This document shows, one piece after another, positions 1 through 7,955 of a DNA stretch of 64,000 nucleotides (positions within the stretch are counted from its first letter, which is position 1; the number at the start of each line of letters is the position of its first letter). The stretch comes from a beta proteobacterium AAP65 (GTDB lineage: Bacteria; Pseudomonadota; Gammaproteobacteria; Burkholderiales; Burkholderiaceae_C): assembly GCA_001295865.1 (NCBI GenBank), contig LJHW01000001.1, positions 207,406 through 271,405 on the forward strand, given 5' to 3'. The notes below the pieces were generated by a model. It was given only the letters and a program-made list of their open reading frames with translations. It did no database searches and had not been told where the DNA came from. The translations under genes and the position numbers were made by a program.

Positions 1-1855
1 GCGCGGCCCCCCGCGAGCGCTGGTAGGCCTCGAGGTCGACGTCGATGTACTTCCAGAAATCGCGCACGAAGATGTTGCGGTGGTAGCCCACCACCCAGGG
101 CTGCGCGATGTCGGTGAAGATGCGGTGCACGTGCACCTTGTAGGGCATGTAGGCCACCATCAGGCGCGCAGCGTCGGCCATCACGGCAAAACGCTCGGGG
201 CCGTCAGGCATGCCGCGCTGCTGTTCGTAGAGCTTGTTGAAGGCCGGCAGGTCGAAACGCGCGTGGTTGGCCTGGCCCTTGTTGGGGCCGTAGCCCAGCG
301 CGAGGAAGGTGTCGCTGTCGGGGCCGCCGCTCCAGCCCACGCCCCACATCATCAGCTTGCCGGCGCGGCTGCTCTTCAGGTTCTCGGGCCACTTCGCCGC
401 GCTGAATTCGATCTTGATGTTGATCTGCTTCATGTTGCGGTTCCACTGCTCGATCAGCTGGCGGCTCTGCTGGTCGGGCTGTGTGGCGTACTGCAGCACC
501 AGCGGGCTGCCATCGGGCTGGTCGCGCCAGCCGTCGCCATCCTTGTCGACGTAGCCGTGCAGGTCGAGCAGGGCCTTGGCTTCCGCCACGCTGTGGTCGC
601 TCATCAGCGTTTTCAGCTTGGGGTTGTAGGCGCTGGTTTCGGGCGCGATGGGGCCCTGGCCGGGAATGGCCTGGCCGCGGCGCACGAGGCGGATCTCACG
701 GTCCACGTCCACCGCCAGGCTGATGGCACGGCGCAGCGCCACCTTGTGCGGCTCGTAGCCGCCAACCACCGGGTTCTCCATGCCGAAGTAGGACACCGCC
801 ACGTCAGCGCGCGGGTAACGCACCATCTGCATGCCGCGTTTGGCGTAGATCGGCGCGAGCTGGTTGTTGGGCATGACGCTGCCCGCGAAGTCGGCCGGCA
901 CTTCCTCCATCAGGTCGTGCTCTTCGTTCAGGAAGGCCAGCCAGCGCGGCTGGTTCTCTTCGATGATGGAGATGTGCACCTCGTCCACCAGCGGCAGGCG
1001 CTGGCCCTTCATCTTCTGCGCGATGGCCTGCAGCCGGGCGTTGCCCTCGGGTGCAGTCTCGTCGTAGAACACTTCGCGGAAGTTCGGGTTCTTCGCCAGC
1101 ACGATGCGCGAGCTGCGCTTCCACTGCGCCAGCCGGTAGGGGCCGGTGCCCACGGGGTGTTCGCCGATCTTGTCGCCGTAGAACTCCACCACTTCGCGCG
1201 CCAGGGCGCCCGTGAAGCTGCCGTCGGTGAAGTTGCTGCTGATGAAACGCGGCGCAGCTTCGGCCAGCTTGATCTGGAAGGTGTAGCGGTCCAGGACCTT
1301 CAGGCCTTCGACAGGCGCGTCGTAGTCGAAAGGCTTCTTCTCGGCGATGAGCTTCTTGCGCAGTTCGCTCAGGCCCAGGATCTTGGCGTTCTCCAGGATG
1401 TAGAGGTTGCCGCTCTTCCAGCGCGGGTCGTAGTGGCGCTTGAGGCTGTAGACATAGTCTTCCGCCGTGAGCTCGCGCTTCTTGCCCTTGAAAGCCGGGT
1501 CATCGGCGAAGTAGATGCCCGGCTTGATGCGGATGGTGAAGGTCTTGAAGTCGTCGCTGATCTCGGGCATGCCTGCGGCCGTGGCCGGGCGCATCTGCAT
1601 GGGCTTGGCGAGGAAGGTCCACTCGTAGGGCGCGTCGTAGATGCCGGCGGCGATGGTGCGCGAATAGAGGTCGGTGATCTGCGCCGGGTCGAAGCTGGTT
1701 TCGGCCACGCGGAAGGCGTAGCGGATGACCTTCTTCGCGCCCGCGGGGGCTGCGGCCGAGGGGGTGGTCTGGGCCCAGGCCGCGGGCAGCGCCAGGCCGG
1801 CGCCCAAGGCCACGGCACAGGCGCCGAGCAGCAAGGTTTTGAGGGTGGTCTTCAT
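1..1855 (-). CDS. ABC transporter substrate-binding protein, family 5 (3' end cut by window edge)
   Basis: This is a periplasmic solute receptor of the OppA/DppA type (SBP family 5), expected to deliver peptides or similar ligands to the ABC permeases encoded divergently. The frame is open from an ATG at 1855 to base 2, giving 618 codons with no stop, so the C-terminus lies outside the window. The N-terminus MKTTLKTLLLGACAVALG is a Sec signal peptide, cleaved probably at AWA|Q. Family landmarks include SFDPAQITD, GTGPYRLAQWKRSS and FGMENPVVGG. It is a paralogue of the next gene, sharing motifs such as GKLMMW and YGPNKGQ, and the two are 48 bp apart in the same direction, so the receptor probably arose by tandem duplication. 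The ligand cannot be read from sequence. Confidence 0.9.
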   Translation of the reverse strand, partial: MKTTLKTLLLGACAVALGAGLALPAAWAQTTPSAAAPAGAKKVIRYAFRVAETSFDPAQITDLYSRTIAAGIYDAPYEWTFLAKPMQMRPATAAGMPEISDDFKTFTIRIKPGIYFADDPAFKGKKRELTAEDYVYSLKRHYDPRWKSGNLYILENAKILGLSELRKKLIAEKKPFDYDAPVEGLKVLDRYTFQIKLAEAAPRFISSNFTDGSFTGALAREVVEFYGDKIGEHPVGTGPYRLAQWKRSSRIVLAKNPNFREVFYDETAPEGNARLQAIAQKMKGQRLPLVDEVHISIIEENQPRWLAFLNEEHDLMEEVPADFAGSVMPNNQLAPIYAKRGMQMVRYPRADVAVSYFGMENPVVGGYEPHKVALRRAISLAVDVDREIRLVRRGQAIPGQGPIAPETSAYNPKLKTLMSDHSVAEAKALLDLHGYVDKDGDGWRDQPDGSPLVLQYATQPDQQSRQLIEQWNRNMKQINIKIEFSAAKWPENLKSSRAGKLMMWGVGWSGGPDSDTFLALGYGPNKGQANHARFDLPAFNKLYEQQRGMPDGPERFAVMADAARLMVAYMPYKVHVHRIFTDIAQPWVVGYHRNIFVRDFWKYIDVDLEAYQRSRGAA

Positions 1856-1903
1856 CGGTGACTTTCGGGTCAAGGCCAAGTGTCGCTCAGCGTTGGCGCG
1901 GTT

Positions 1904-3712
1904 TCAGGGCTCCGGCGTCAGGTCGACGTGGCGCCAGAAATCGCGCATGAAAGGGTGGGGCATGTAACCCTGCACGCGGGGCTGCATCACCCAGGTCTGG
2001 ATGTCGTGGCCGCTGGCCTTGTAGGGCATGTAGGCCAGCGCGATTTTCATGCCTTGCTGGACCAGGGCGTCACGCTCGGGGCCGTCGGGCAGCTGGCGCT
2101 GGCGCTCGTGCAGCGCGTTGAAGGCCGGCAGGTTGAAGCGCGAGGCGTTCGACTGCCCCTTGTTCGGGCCGTAGAGCAGGTCCATGAAGTAGGTGCCGTC
2201 GGGGATGGCCGCGCTCCAGCCGGTGGTCCACATCATCAGCTTGCCGGCGCGGCTGGCCTTGATGTTCTCGGGCCAGGCGCCGATGCGGAAGCTGATCTTC
2301 ACGCCCACCGCCTTGAGCGACTTCTGCCACAGGCCTTGCAACTGCCGCGCCAGCTGCGTGGGCTCGGTGGTCAGCTCCAGCTCCAGCGGGCTGCCGTCGG
2401 GGTTCTCGCGCCAGCCGTCGCCGTCGCGGTCGATGTAGCCGTAGAGGTCGAGCAGGGCCTTGGCGCGTGCCGGGTCGTGCGTGCCCATTTCAGAACGCAG
2501 CTTGGGGTCGTAGCCGCTCACGCCCGGCGGGATGGGCGCTTGCGCGGCCACCATCTGGCCATGGCGCACGAGCTCGATCTCGCGCTGCACATCGTAGGCC
2601 AGGCCCACGGCGCGGCGCAGCGCCACCTTCTCGGGCGCGAGGCCGCCCACCATCGGGTGCTCCATGCCGAAGTACACATGCCGCGTGATGGGCATGACCA
2701 GCTGCCGCATCTGCACACCCTGCTTGGCCAGGTTGGGGGCCAGCCGGTTGTTGGGTGCGGCGCGCGTGATGAACTCGGGCGGCACCCACAGGATGTCGAG
2801 TTCGCCGTTCAGGAAAGCCAGCCAGCGCGGCTGCGCTTCTTCGATGATGGCCACCTCCACGCGGTCGAGCATGGGCAGCTTGCGCCCACGCATCTGCTGC
2901 GCGATGGCCTGGCCTGCGGTGTCGTCGGCGTTGGGCTGCTCGTCGTGCACGCTGTGCTGGTGCAGCGGGTTGCGCTCCAGTTCGATGCGCGAACTGCGCA
3001 CCCAACGCCCCAGTTTGAACGGGCCGGTGCCCACGGGGTGGCGCATGGTGTCGCCGGGGTGGGCCTCGATGACCTCGCGCGCCACCGCGCCGCTGACGGC
3101 CGGCGTGGCAAAAAGATAGGGCAGCCGCGGCGCCGGCTGCGCCACGCGCACCTCGAAGCGGTAACGGTCGAGCGCGCGTATGCCCGCCACCTCGGTGTCG
3201 TAGTCAAAAGGCTTCTTGGTCGCCAGCGCCTGCTTGCGCAGCTCGCTCAGGCCCAGCAGGCCGACGTTTTCCCACTGGAACATCGTCGGGCTGCGCGTGA
3301 CCGGGTCGTAATAACGCTTGATGCTGTAGACGTAGTCGGCCGCCACCAGCTCACGCGGGCGGCCCTGGAAGGCCGGGTGCTCGGTGAAGTAGATGCCCGG
3401 CTTGATGCGGAACACGAAACGCGTGTGGTTGTCGTGCACCTCGGGCATCTCGGCCACGGTGTTGGGCTTCAGGCGCGCGGGGCGGGCGAGGTAGTCGTAG
3501 GTCAGCGGCGCGTCGAAGAGGCTGCTGACGATGGCGGCGCTGACCACGTCGCTGATCTGCGGCGGGTCGAATCCGGTTTCGCTGCCCAGGAAGGTGACAC
3601 GCAACACCTTGGGCGCAGCGGCGGCCTGCGCGCCAGCCCACCCGGGGGCGCCCAGCGCCACCAAGAAGACCAGCAGGGCGGCCCCGCAAGCGGAGATCTG
3701 GCGTAGCAGCAT
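1904..3712 (-). CDS. ABC transporter substrate-binding protein, family 5
   Basis: A second OppA/DppA-like periplasmic receptor of 602 residues, upstream of and co-directional with its paralogue. The signal peptide runs MLLRQISACGAALLVFLVALG to about AGA|Q. Conserved SBP-5 stretches are FDPPQISD, GTGPFKLGRWVRSS and GLAYDVQREIELVR, and the chain ends in WRHVDLTPEP. I chose the ATG at 3712. An in-frame GTG at 3724 would add four residues but lies inside a strong hairpin (3724-3744). It diverges from the permease operon with 201 bp between, so one regulatory region probably serves the whole importer. Two receptors for one permease pair suggest different ligand ranges, which is inference. Confidence 0.9.
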   Translation of the reverse strand: MLLRQISACGAALLVFLVALGAPGWAGAQAAAAPKVLRVTFLGSETGFDPPQISDVVSAAIVSSLFDAPLTYDYLARPARLKPNTVAEMPEVHDNHTRFVFRIKPGIYFTEHPAFQGRPRELVAADYVYSIKRYYDPVTRSPTMFQWENVGLLGLSELRKQALATKKPFDYDTEVAGIRALDRYRFEVRVAQPAPRLPYLFATPAVSGAVAREVIEAHPGDTMRHPVGTGPFKLGRWVRSSRIELERNPLHQHSVHDEQPNADDTAGQAIAQQMRGRKLPMLDRVEVAIIEEAQPRWLAFLNGELDILWVPPEFITRAAPNNRLAPNLAKQGVQMRQLVMPITRHVYFGMEHPMVGGLAPEKVALRRAVGLAYDVQREIELVRHGQMVAAQAPIPPGVSGYDPKLRSEMGTHDPARAKALLDLYGYIDRDGDGWRENPDGSPLELELTTEPTQLARQLQGLWQKSLKAVGVKISFRIGAWPENIKASRAGKLMMWTTGWSAAIPDGTYFMDLLYGPNKGQSNASRFNLPAFNALHERQRQLPDGPERDALVQQGMKIALAYMPYKASGHDIQTWVMQPRVQGYMPHPFMRDFWRHVDLTPEP

Positions 3713-3723
3713 GGACAGGTGCA

Positions 3724-3744
3724 CGGGGCCTGCGGCAGGCCCCG
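3724..3744. other. perfect 9-bp stem hairpin in the importer's divergent leader
   Basis: CGGGGCCTG and CAGGCCCCG are exact reverse complements separated by CGG. The hairpin ends 11 nt upstream of the chosen ATG (3712) of the minus-strand receptor, so it would lie in that mRNA's 5' leader. There is no T-run beside it, so it does not look like an intrinsic terminator. It could modulate translation or stability, or be an operator. Function unknown. Confidence 0.4.
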
Positions 3745-3913
3745 AAGAAAAGCGCGAAGTCTAGGGGTGGCCGGGCACGGCGCTTGCTGGCGATCACCCG
3801 CATACCGGGGGGGAAATCACCGGCGGAAAGCCCTCGGGGGCCCCCCTACACTCGCGCATCCCAAAAACCGGGTGGCCCGCCACGAGTGCGGCCGCCCACG
3901 GAGATCCTTTTTA

Positions 3914-4852
3914 ATGGCTGCCTATCTGATACGCCGCCTGTGGCAGATGATTCCCACGCTGGCTGGCGTGGTGCTGCTGGTGTTCTTCCTTTTCAAGTAC
4001 TTCGGCGGTGACCCGGCCGAGGTGCTGGGCGGCCTGAACGCCAGCCCCGACCAGATCAAGGCGATACGCCAGACCCTGGGGCTGGACGAACCCGTCTGGT
4101 ACCAGCTGTGGCTTTTCGTCAAGCAGATCGTCACTTTCGACTGGGGCAAGAGCTGGGCCACCAACGAGGCCGTGAGCAACCTTTTTGCCACGCGGCTGCC
4201 GGCCACGCTGACGGTGATGGTGCCCATCCTCATCCTTGAAGTGACGCTGGCCATCCCCATCGCGATGTGGGTGGCCTACCGCCGCGGCAGCCTCACCGAC
4301 CGCACGCTGACCGTCGTCACCACCGTGGCGCTGTCGATCAGCTTCCTGGTCTACGTCATCGTGGGCCAGTACGTGTTCGGCTTCCAGCTCGGCTGGTTCC
4401 CGGTGCAGGGCTGGAGCGACAGCACCTGGACCAACCTCACCACCTACGTGCCGCTGCCGGTGTTTCTGGCGCTGCTGGTGAGCCTGGCGCCGCAGACGCG
4501 CCTGTACCGCAGCTTCTTCCTCGACGAGCTGGGGCAGGACTACGTGCGCACCGCACGCGCCAAGGGCCTGACCGAAAACACGGTGCTGTTCCGCCACGTG
4601 CTGCGCAACGCCACCATCCCCATCCTCACCAACATCGGCCTGCTGCTGCCGGGCATCTTCGTCGGCAGCTTCCTGATCGAGGTGTTCTTTTCGATTCCCG
4701 GCATCGGGCGCGAGGTGCTGCTGGCCGTGAACCGCAGCGACTTCCCCGTGATCCAGGCCGTGACCATCTATCTCGCCGTGTTGACGATGTTCATCAACCT
4801 GCTCACCGACCTGGCCTACAAGGTCGCCGACCCGCGCGTCGTGCTGAAGTAA
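3914..4852 (+). CDS. ABC transporter permease, OppB/DppB family
   Basis: Inner-membrane permease of a peptide-type ABC importer, 312 residues, the usual length for DppB-like proteins. It begins MAAYLIRRLWQMIPTLAGV, typical of the family, with a first membrane helix at about residues 10-30, a periplasmic segment holding LDEPVWYQLWLF, and four or five further helices. The cytoplasmic EAA loop is visible as DYVRTARAKGL followed by RHVLRNATIPI, the contact point for the ATPase. An upstream in-frame extension to 3719 is possible but has no receptor-like or permease-like sequence, so I start at 3914. It is followed after 11 nt by the second permease gene. Confidence 0.93.
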   Translation: MAAYLIRRLWQMIPTLAGVVLLVFFLFKYFGGDPAEVLGGLNASPDQIKAIRQTLGLDEPVWYQLWLFVKQIVTFDWGKSWATNEAVSNLFATRLPATLTVMVPILILEVTLAIPIAMWVAYRRGSLTDRTLTVVTTVALSISFLVYVIVGQYVFGFQLGWFPVQGWSDSTWTNLTTYVPLPVFLALLVSLAPQTRLYRSFFLDELGQDYVRTARAKGLTENTVLFRHVLRNATIPILTNIGLLLPGIFVGSFLIEVFFSIPGIGREVLLAVNRSDFPVIQAVTIYLAVLTMFINLLTDLAYKVADPRVVLK

Positions 4853-4863
4853 GGGCCGCCAAG

Positions 4864-5934
4864 ATGAACACCGCTGTCAAATCCGCTGCCCTGGGCAGCG
4901 CGGCCTCGATGGACGACGCGCTGCAGAAGAGCGAAGGCGTCTGGTCCGCGGCCTGGCGCCGCTTCAAGGCCGACCGTGTGGGCCTGGCCTCCATGCTCGT
5001 GGTGCTGGGCTTTCTGCTGCTGATCGTGCTCAGCTACACCGGCGTGGTGGCCAAGGGCTGGCAAACCGAGGTGGGCGTGCCCAACGCACCGCCCACCTTC
5101 GTTGGCCCGAAGCCGCCGCAGGCCGCAGGCGCCATCGAGGTGCCCACCGGCCCCAACGTTGACCTCTCCGACATCGACCCGCTGGCCCCGCGCTACAAAG
5201 AGTGGGAAGAACGCGCCAAGCAGTTCCAGACCACCGAGACGGTGAAGGCGCAGACGCTGCCGCTGGGCGGCGACCGCCTGGGCCGCGATGTGCTGGAAAA
5301 AACCATCAAGGGCACCGAGATCAGCGTCTTCGTGGGCCTGGCAGCGGCGGTGGTGGCCACCACCATCGGCGTGTTTCTGGGCGCCTTCGGCGGCTTCTTC
5401 GGCGGCAAGATCGGCGACCTGCTGGAGTGGCTCTACAACGTCTTCGAGAGCATCCCCAACATCCTGCTGATCTTCGCCTTCGCGGCGGTGGTGGGGCGCG
5501 GTGTGGAAAGCGTGGTGGTCATCCTCGCGCTCACGGGCTGGACGGGCATGTACCGCCAGGTGCGTGCCGAGTTCATCAAGCACAGCAGCCGTGAGTACGT
5601 GCGCAGTGCCGAGGCCATCGGCGCCACGCGCATGAGCCGCATGTTCCGCCACATCCTGCCCAACATCAGCCACGTGGTGCTGGTGCGCATGGGCCTGATG
5701 GTGGTGGCCTTCATCAAGGCCGAGGTCATCCTCAGCTACCTGGGCCTGGGCGTGCGCGTCGACCAGGTTTCCTGGGGCACCATGCTCGCTGAAAGCCAGG
5801 CCGAGCTGCTGCTGGGCCACTGGTGGCAGCTGGCCGCGGCCACGCTTTTCATGGCGGTTTTTGTCACCGCCTTCTCGCTGATGGCCGACGCGCTGCGCGA
5901 CGCCCTCGATCCCAAGCTGCGCGGTCTGGAGTAA
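4864..5934 (+). CDS. ABC transporter permease, OppC/DppC family
   Basis: Second inner-membrane permease, 356 residues, longer than typical DppC (about 300) because of a periplasmic insert at roughly residues 60-125 rich in Pro and charged residues (PTFVGPKPPQ to YKEWEERAKQF). The N-terminal cytoplasmic segment WRRFKADRVGLAS precedes the first helix, and LGGDRLGRDVLEKTIKG matches the family's GTDxxGRD region. The EAA loop is EYVRSAEAIGA with RHILPNI. It lies between the first permease (11 nt gap) and the ATPase gene (3 nt gap), indicating one operon. Confidence 0.93.
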   Translation: MNTAVKSAALGSAASMDDALQKSEGVWSAAWRRFKADRVGLASMLVVLGFLLLIVLSYTGVVAKGWQTEVGVPNAPPTFVGPKPPQAAGAIEVPTGPNVDLSDIDPLAPRYKEWEERAKQFQTTETVKAQTLPLGGDRLGRDVLEKTIKGTEISVFVGLAAAVVATTIGVFLGAFGGFFGGKIGDLLEWLYNVFESIPNILLIFAFAAVVGRGVESVVVILALTGWTGMYRQVRAEFIKHSSREYVRSAEAIGATRMSRMFRHILPNISHVVLVRMGLMVVAFIKAEVILSYLGLGVRVDQVSWGTMLAESQAELLLGHWWQLAAATLFMAVFVTAFSLMADALRDALDPKLRGLE

Positions 5935-5937
5935 GCC

Positions 5938-7599
5938 ATGCTGTTGTCGATCCAAGACCTGAAGGTCAGCTTCCGCATGGGCAAGGGCGTCCTGGCGGAG
6001 GCCGTCAAGGGCGTGAGCTTCGACGTGCCCGAGAACACCACCGTGGCGCTGGTGGGTGAATCGGGTTCGGGCAAGAGCGTCACCGCCATGTCCATCCTGA
6101 ACCTGCTGCCGGAAAACGCCGTGCGCCAGGGCCGCGTGCTGTGGCAAGGCAAAGACCTGCTGCAGGCCAGCCTGCCCGACCTGCAGGCCATGCGCGGCAA
6201 AGACATTGCCTGCGTCTTCCAAGACCCGATGAGCTCGCTGAACCCGGTGTTCAACGTCGGCCAGCAGCTGTGCGAACCACTGATGCGCCACCTGGGCCTG
6301 AGCCGCAAGCAGGCGCTGGTGCGTGCCGAAGAACTGCTGGGCGAGGTGGGCATCCCCGAGCCCAAGCGCCGGCTGAACAGCTACCCGCACGAGATGAGCG
6401 GCGGCCAGCAGCAGCGCGTGATGATCGCCATGGCGCTGGCCTGCGAGCCCAAGCTGCTGATTGCCGACGAGCCCACCACCGCGCTGGACGTGACGATCCA
6501 GCGCCAGATCATCGAGCTGCTGCGCAAGTTGCAGGACAAGCACCGCATGAGCGTGCTCTTCATCAGCCACGACCTCGGGCTGGTGGGCGAACTCGCCAAG
6601 CACGTGGTGGTGATGCGCCACGGCCTGGTCCGCGAGCAGGGCGCCAGCAGCGTGATCTTCGAAGCGCCGAAGGACGACTACACCCGCGCGCTTCTGGCCT
6701 GCCGCCCCAGCCTGGAAGGCAACCCGGCGCGCCTGATGGTCATCGACGACCACATCGCCGGCAAAGCCACGCAGCAGCACAGCAAGGCCAAGGACCCCAA
6801 CGCCCCTGTGGTGCTGGAAGTGCGCGGCCTGGCCAAGAGCTTCTGGCTCAAGCAGGGCCTGTTCGGCAAGCGCGAATTCAAGGCGGTGCAGAACGTCAAC
6901 TTCAAGCTGAAGAAGGGCCACACCCTGGGCGTGGTGGGCGAATCGGGCTCGGGCAAAACGACCATGGGCCTGACGCTGCTGCGCCTGCACGAGCCCACGG
7001 GCGGCGAAGTCATCTTCGACGGCCAGAACCTGCTCAAGCTGAGCGACAGCGAACGCCTGCCGATGCGCCGCCGCATCCAGGTGGTGTTCCAGAACCCCTA
7101 CGCCAGCCTGAACCCGCGCTTCACCATCGGCCAGACGCTGGTGGAGCCCATGGTCATCCACGGCATCGGCAAAGACCTGGCCGAGCGTGAACAGCGCGCC
7201 CGCACGCTGCTGGAAAAGGTGGGCCTGGACGGCCGCGCCTTTGGCAAGTACCCGCACGAGTTCAGCGGCGGCCAGCGCCAGCGCGTGGCCATCGCGCGCT
7301 GCCTGACGCTGAACCCTGAGGTGCTGGTGCTGGACGAAGCGGTGAGCGCGCTCGACGTTTCCGTGCAGGCCCAGGTGCTGAACCTGCTGAAGGACCTGCA
7401 GGACGAGTTCGGCCTGAGCTACGTCTTCATCAGCCACGACCTCGCGGTGGTGCGCTTCATCAGCGACGAGGTGCTGGTGATGAAGGACGGCGTGGTGGTG
7501 GAGCAGGCCAGCGCCGAGCAGATCCTGGCGGCGCCGAAAGAGGACTACACCAAGCGGCTGCTGGCGGCCATTCCGCGCGGGTACCGCGCGGCCGCCTGA
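5938..7599 (+). CDS. ABC transporter double ATPase (DppD-DppF-like fusion)
   Basis: Cytoplasmic energiser of the importer, 553 residues, with two complete ATPase cassettes in one chain, as in GsiA/YejF-type proteins. Cassette 1 has Walker A GESGSGKS (about residues 39-46), signature SGGQQQR and Walker [13 protein letters not shown]. Cassette 2 has GESGSGKT (about 336-343), signature SGGQRQR and Walker [13 protein letters not shown], where Ala replaces the usual Pro after the catalytic Glu. Because both ATPase subunits are fused, receptors, permeases and this protein form a full transporter. The start follows the upstream stop by 3 nt with GGAG ahead. The stop codon lies inside a 30-bp tandem repeat. 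Confidence 0.95.
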   Translation: MLLSIQDLKVSFRMGKGVLAEAVKGVSFDVPENTTVALVGESGSGKSVTAMSILNLLPENAVRQGRVLWQGKDLLQASLPDLQAMRGKDIACVFQDPMSSLNPVFNVGQQLCEPLMRHLGLSRKQALVRAEELLGEVGIPEPKRRLNSYPHEMSGGQQQRVMIAMALACEPKLLIADEPTTALDVTIQRQIIELLRKLQDKHRMSVLFISHDLGLVGELAKHVVVMRHGLVREQGASSVIFEAPKDDYTRALLACRPSLEGNPARLMVIDDHIAGKATQQHSKAKDPNAPVVLEVRGLAKSFWLKQGLFGKREFKAVQNVNFKLKKGHTLGVVGESGSGKTTMGLTLLRLHEPTGGEVIFDGQNLLKLSDSERLPMRRRIQVVFQNPYASLNPRFTIGQTLVEPMVIHGIGKDLAEREQRARTLLEKVGLDGRAFGKYPHEFSGGQRQRVAIARCLTLNPEVLVLDEAVSALDVSVQAQVLNLLKDLQDEFGLSYVFISHDLAVVRFISDEVLVMKDGVVVEQASAEQILAAPKEDYTKRLLAAIPRGYRAAA

Positions 7600-7663
7600 T
7601 TCACGCGCGGGTACTTCGCCGCGGCCTGATTCACGCGCGGGTACTTCGCGGCCGCCTGACTCA
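7574..7663 (+). repeat. 30-bp tandem repeat, three copies, over the ATPase stop codon
   Basis: Three consecutive 30-bp units (7574-7603, 7604-7633, 7634-7663) share the core CGCGCGGGTAC, a GC-rich middle and CCTGAYTCA. A fourth, broken unit begins at 7664 with CGCGCGG. The first copy encodes the last residues (RGYRAAA) and the TGA stop of the ATPase, so the extra copies look like duplications of the gene's own 3' end. The unit is a multiple of three and each copy contains TGA, so copy-number change would leave the protein intact. Confidence 0.85.
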
Positions 7664-7955
7664 CGCGCGGTTGCCGCAGCCCGCGCCATCCCCCAGCGGG
7701 CGGGCGGACCGCCTGCGCTTCCGTGTCATATTCGCCACCTGCAGCTCTCGCGCAGTGGCACGGGCTCAACAGGGGCCGACACCTTGCCGACAGCTGTGGT
7801 GCGGCCACGGTGGCCGCAACCGGCGCTTGCGCCGCCGGCCCCCGCCCTGCGTCCCAAGGCCGCTCATGCCAGCCACCCTGTACCTCACCCGCGGTTCGGG
7901 CCGCAGCTTCAAGCCGGCCCTGCGGGCCCGCTGAACCAGGCGCACCCGCCCGCCC
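7664..7955. other. intergenic region without a recognisable gene
   Basis: About 290 bp between the ATPase repeats and the GGDEF-EAL gene. It holds two small inverted repeats, an 8-bp stem at 7800-7818 (TGCGGCCA, loop CGG) and a 5-bp stem at 7821-7834, neither followed by a T-run. GTGTCATATTCG near 7725 resembles an extended -10 element and could start the GGDEF-EAL transcript with a long leader. I see no coding pattern and no RNA gene. Confidence 0.4.

Noticed and set aside
80..1861. Plus-strand frame of 593 codons at the window start
   Set aside because: It is the complement of the first substrate-binding protein, whose signal peptide and family motifs are unmistakable on the minus strand.
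7574..7663. Possible CRISPR array
   Set aside because: The 30-bp units are directly adjacent with no unique spacers and overlap a coding end, so this is a simple tandem repeat.
4816..7689. Minus-strand frame of 957 codons opposite the ABC permease and ATPase
   Set aside because: The translation is rich in His, Gln, Ala and Val, as expected from the complement of GC-rich coding sequence. The plus strand has clear family motifs throughout.
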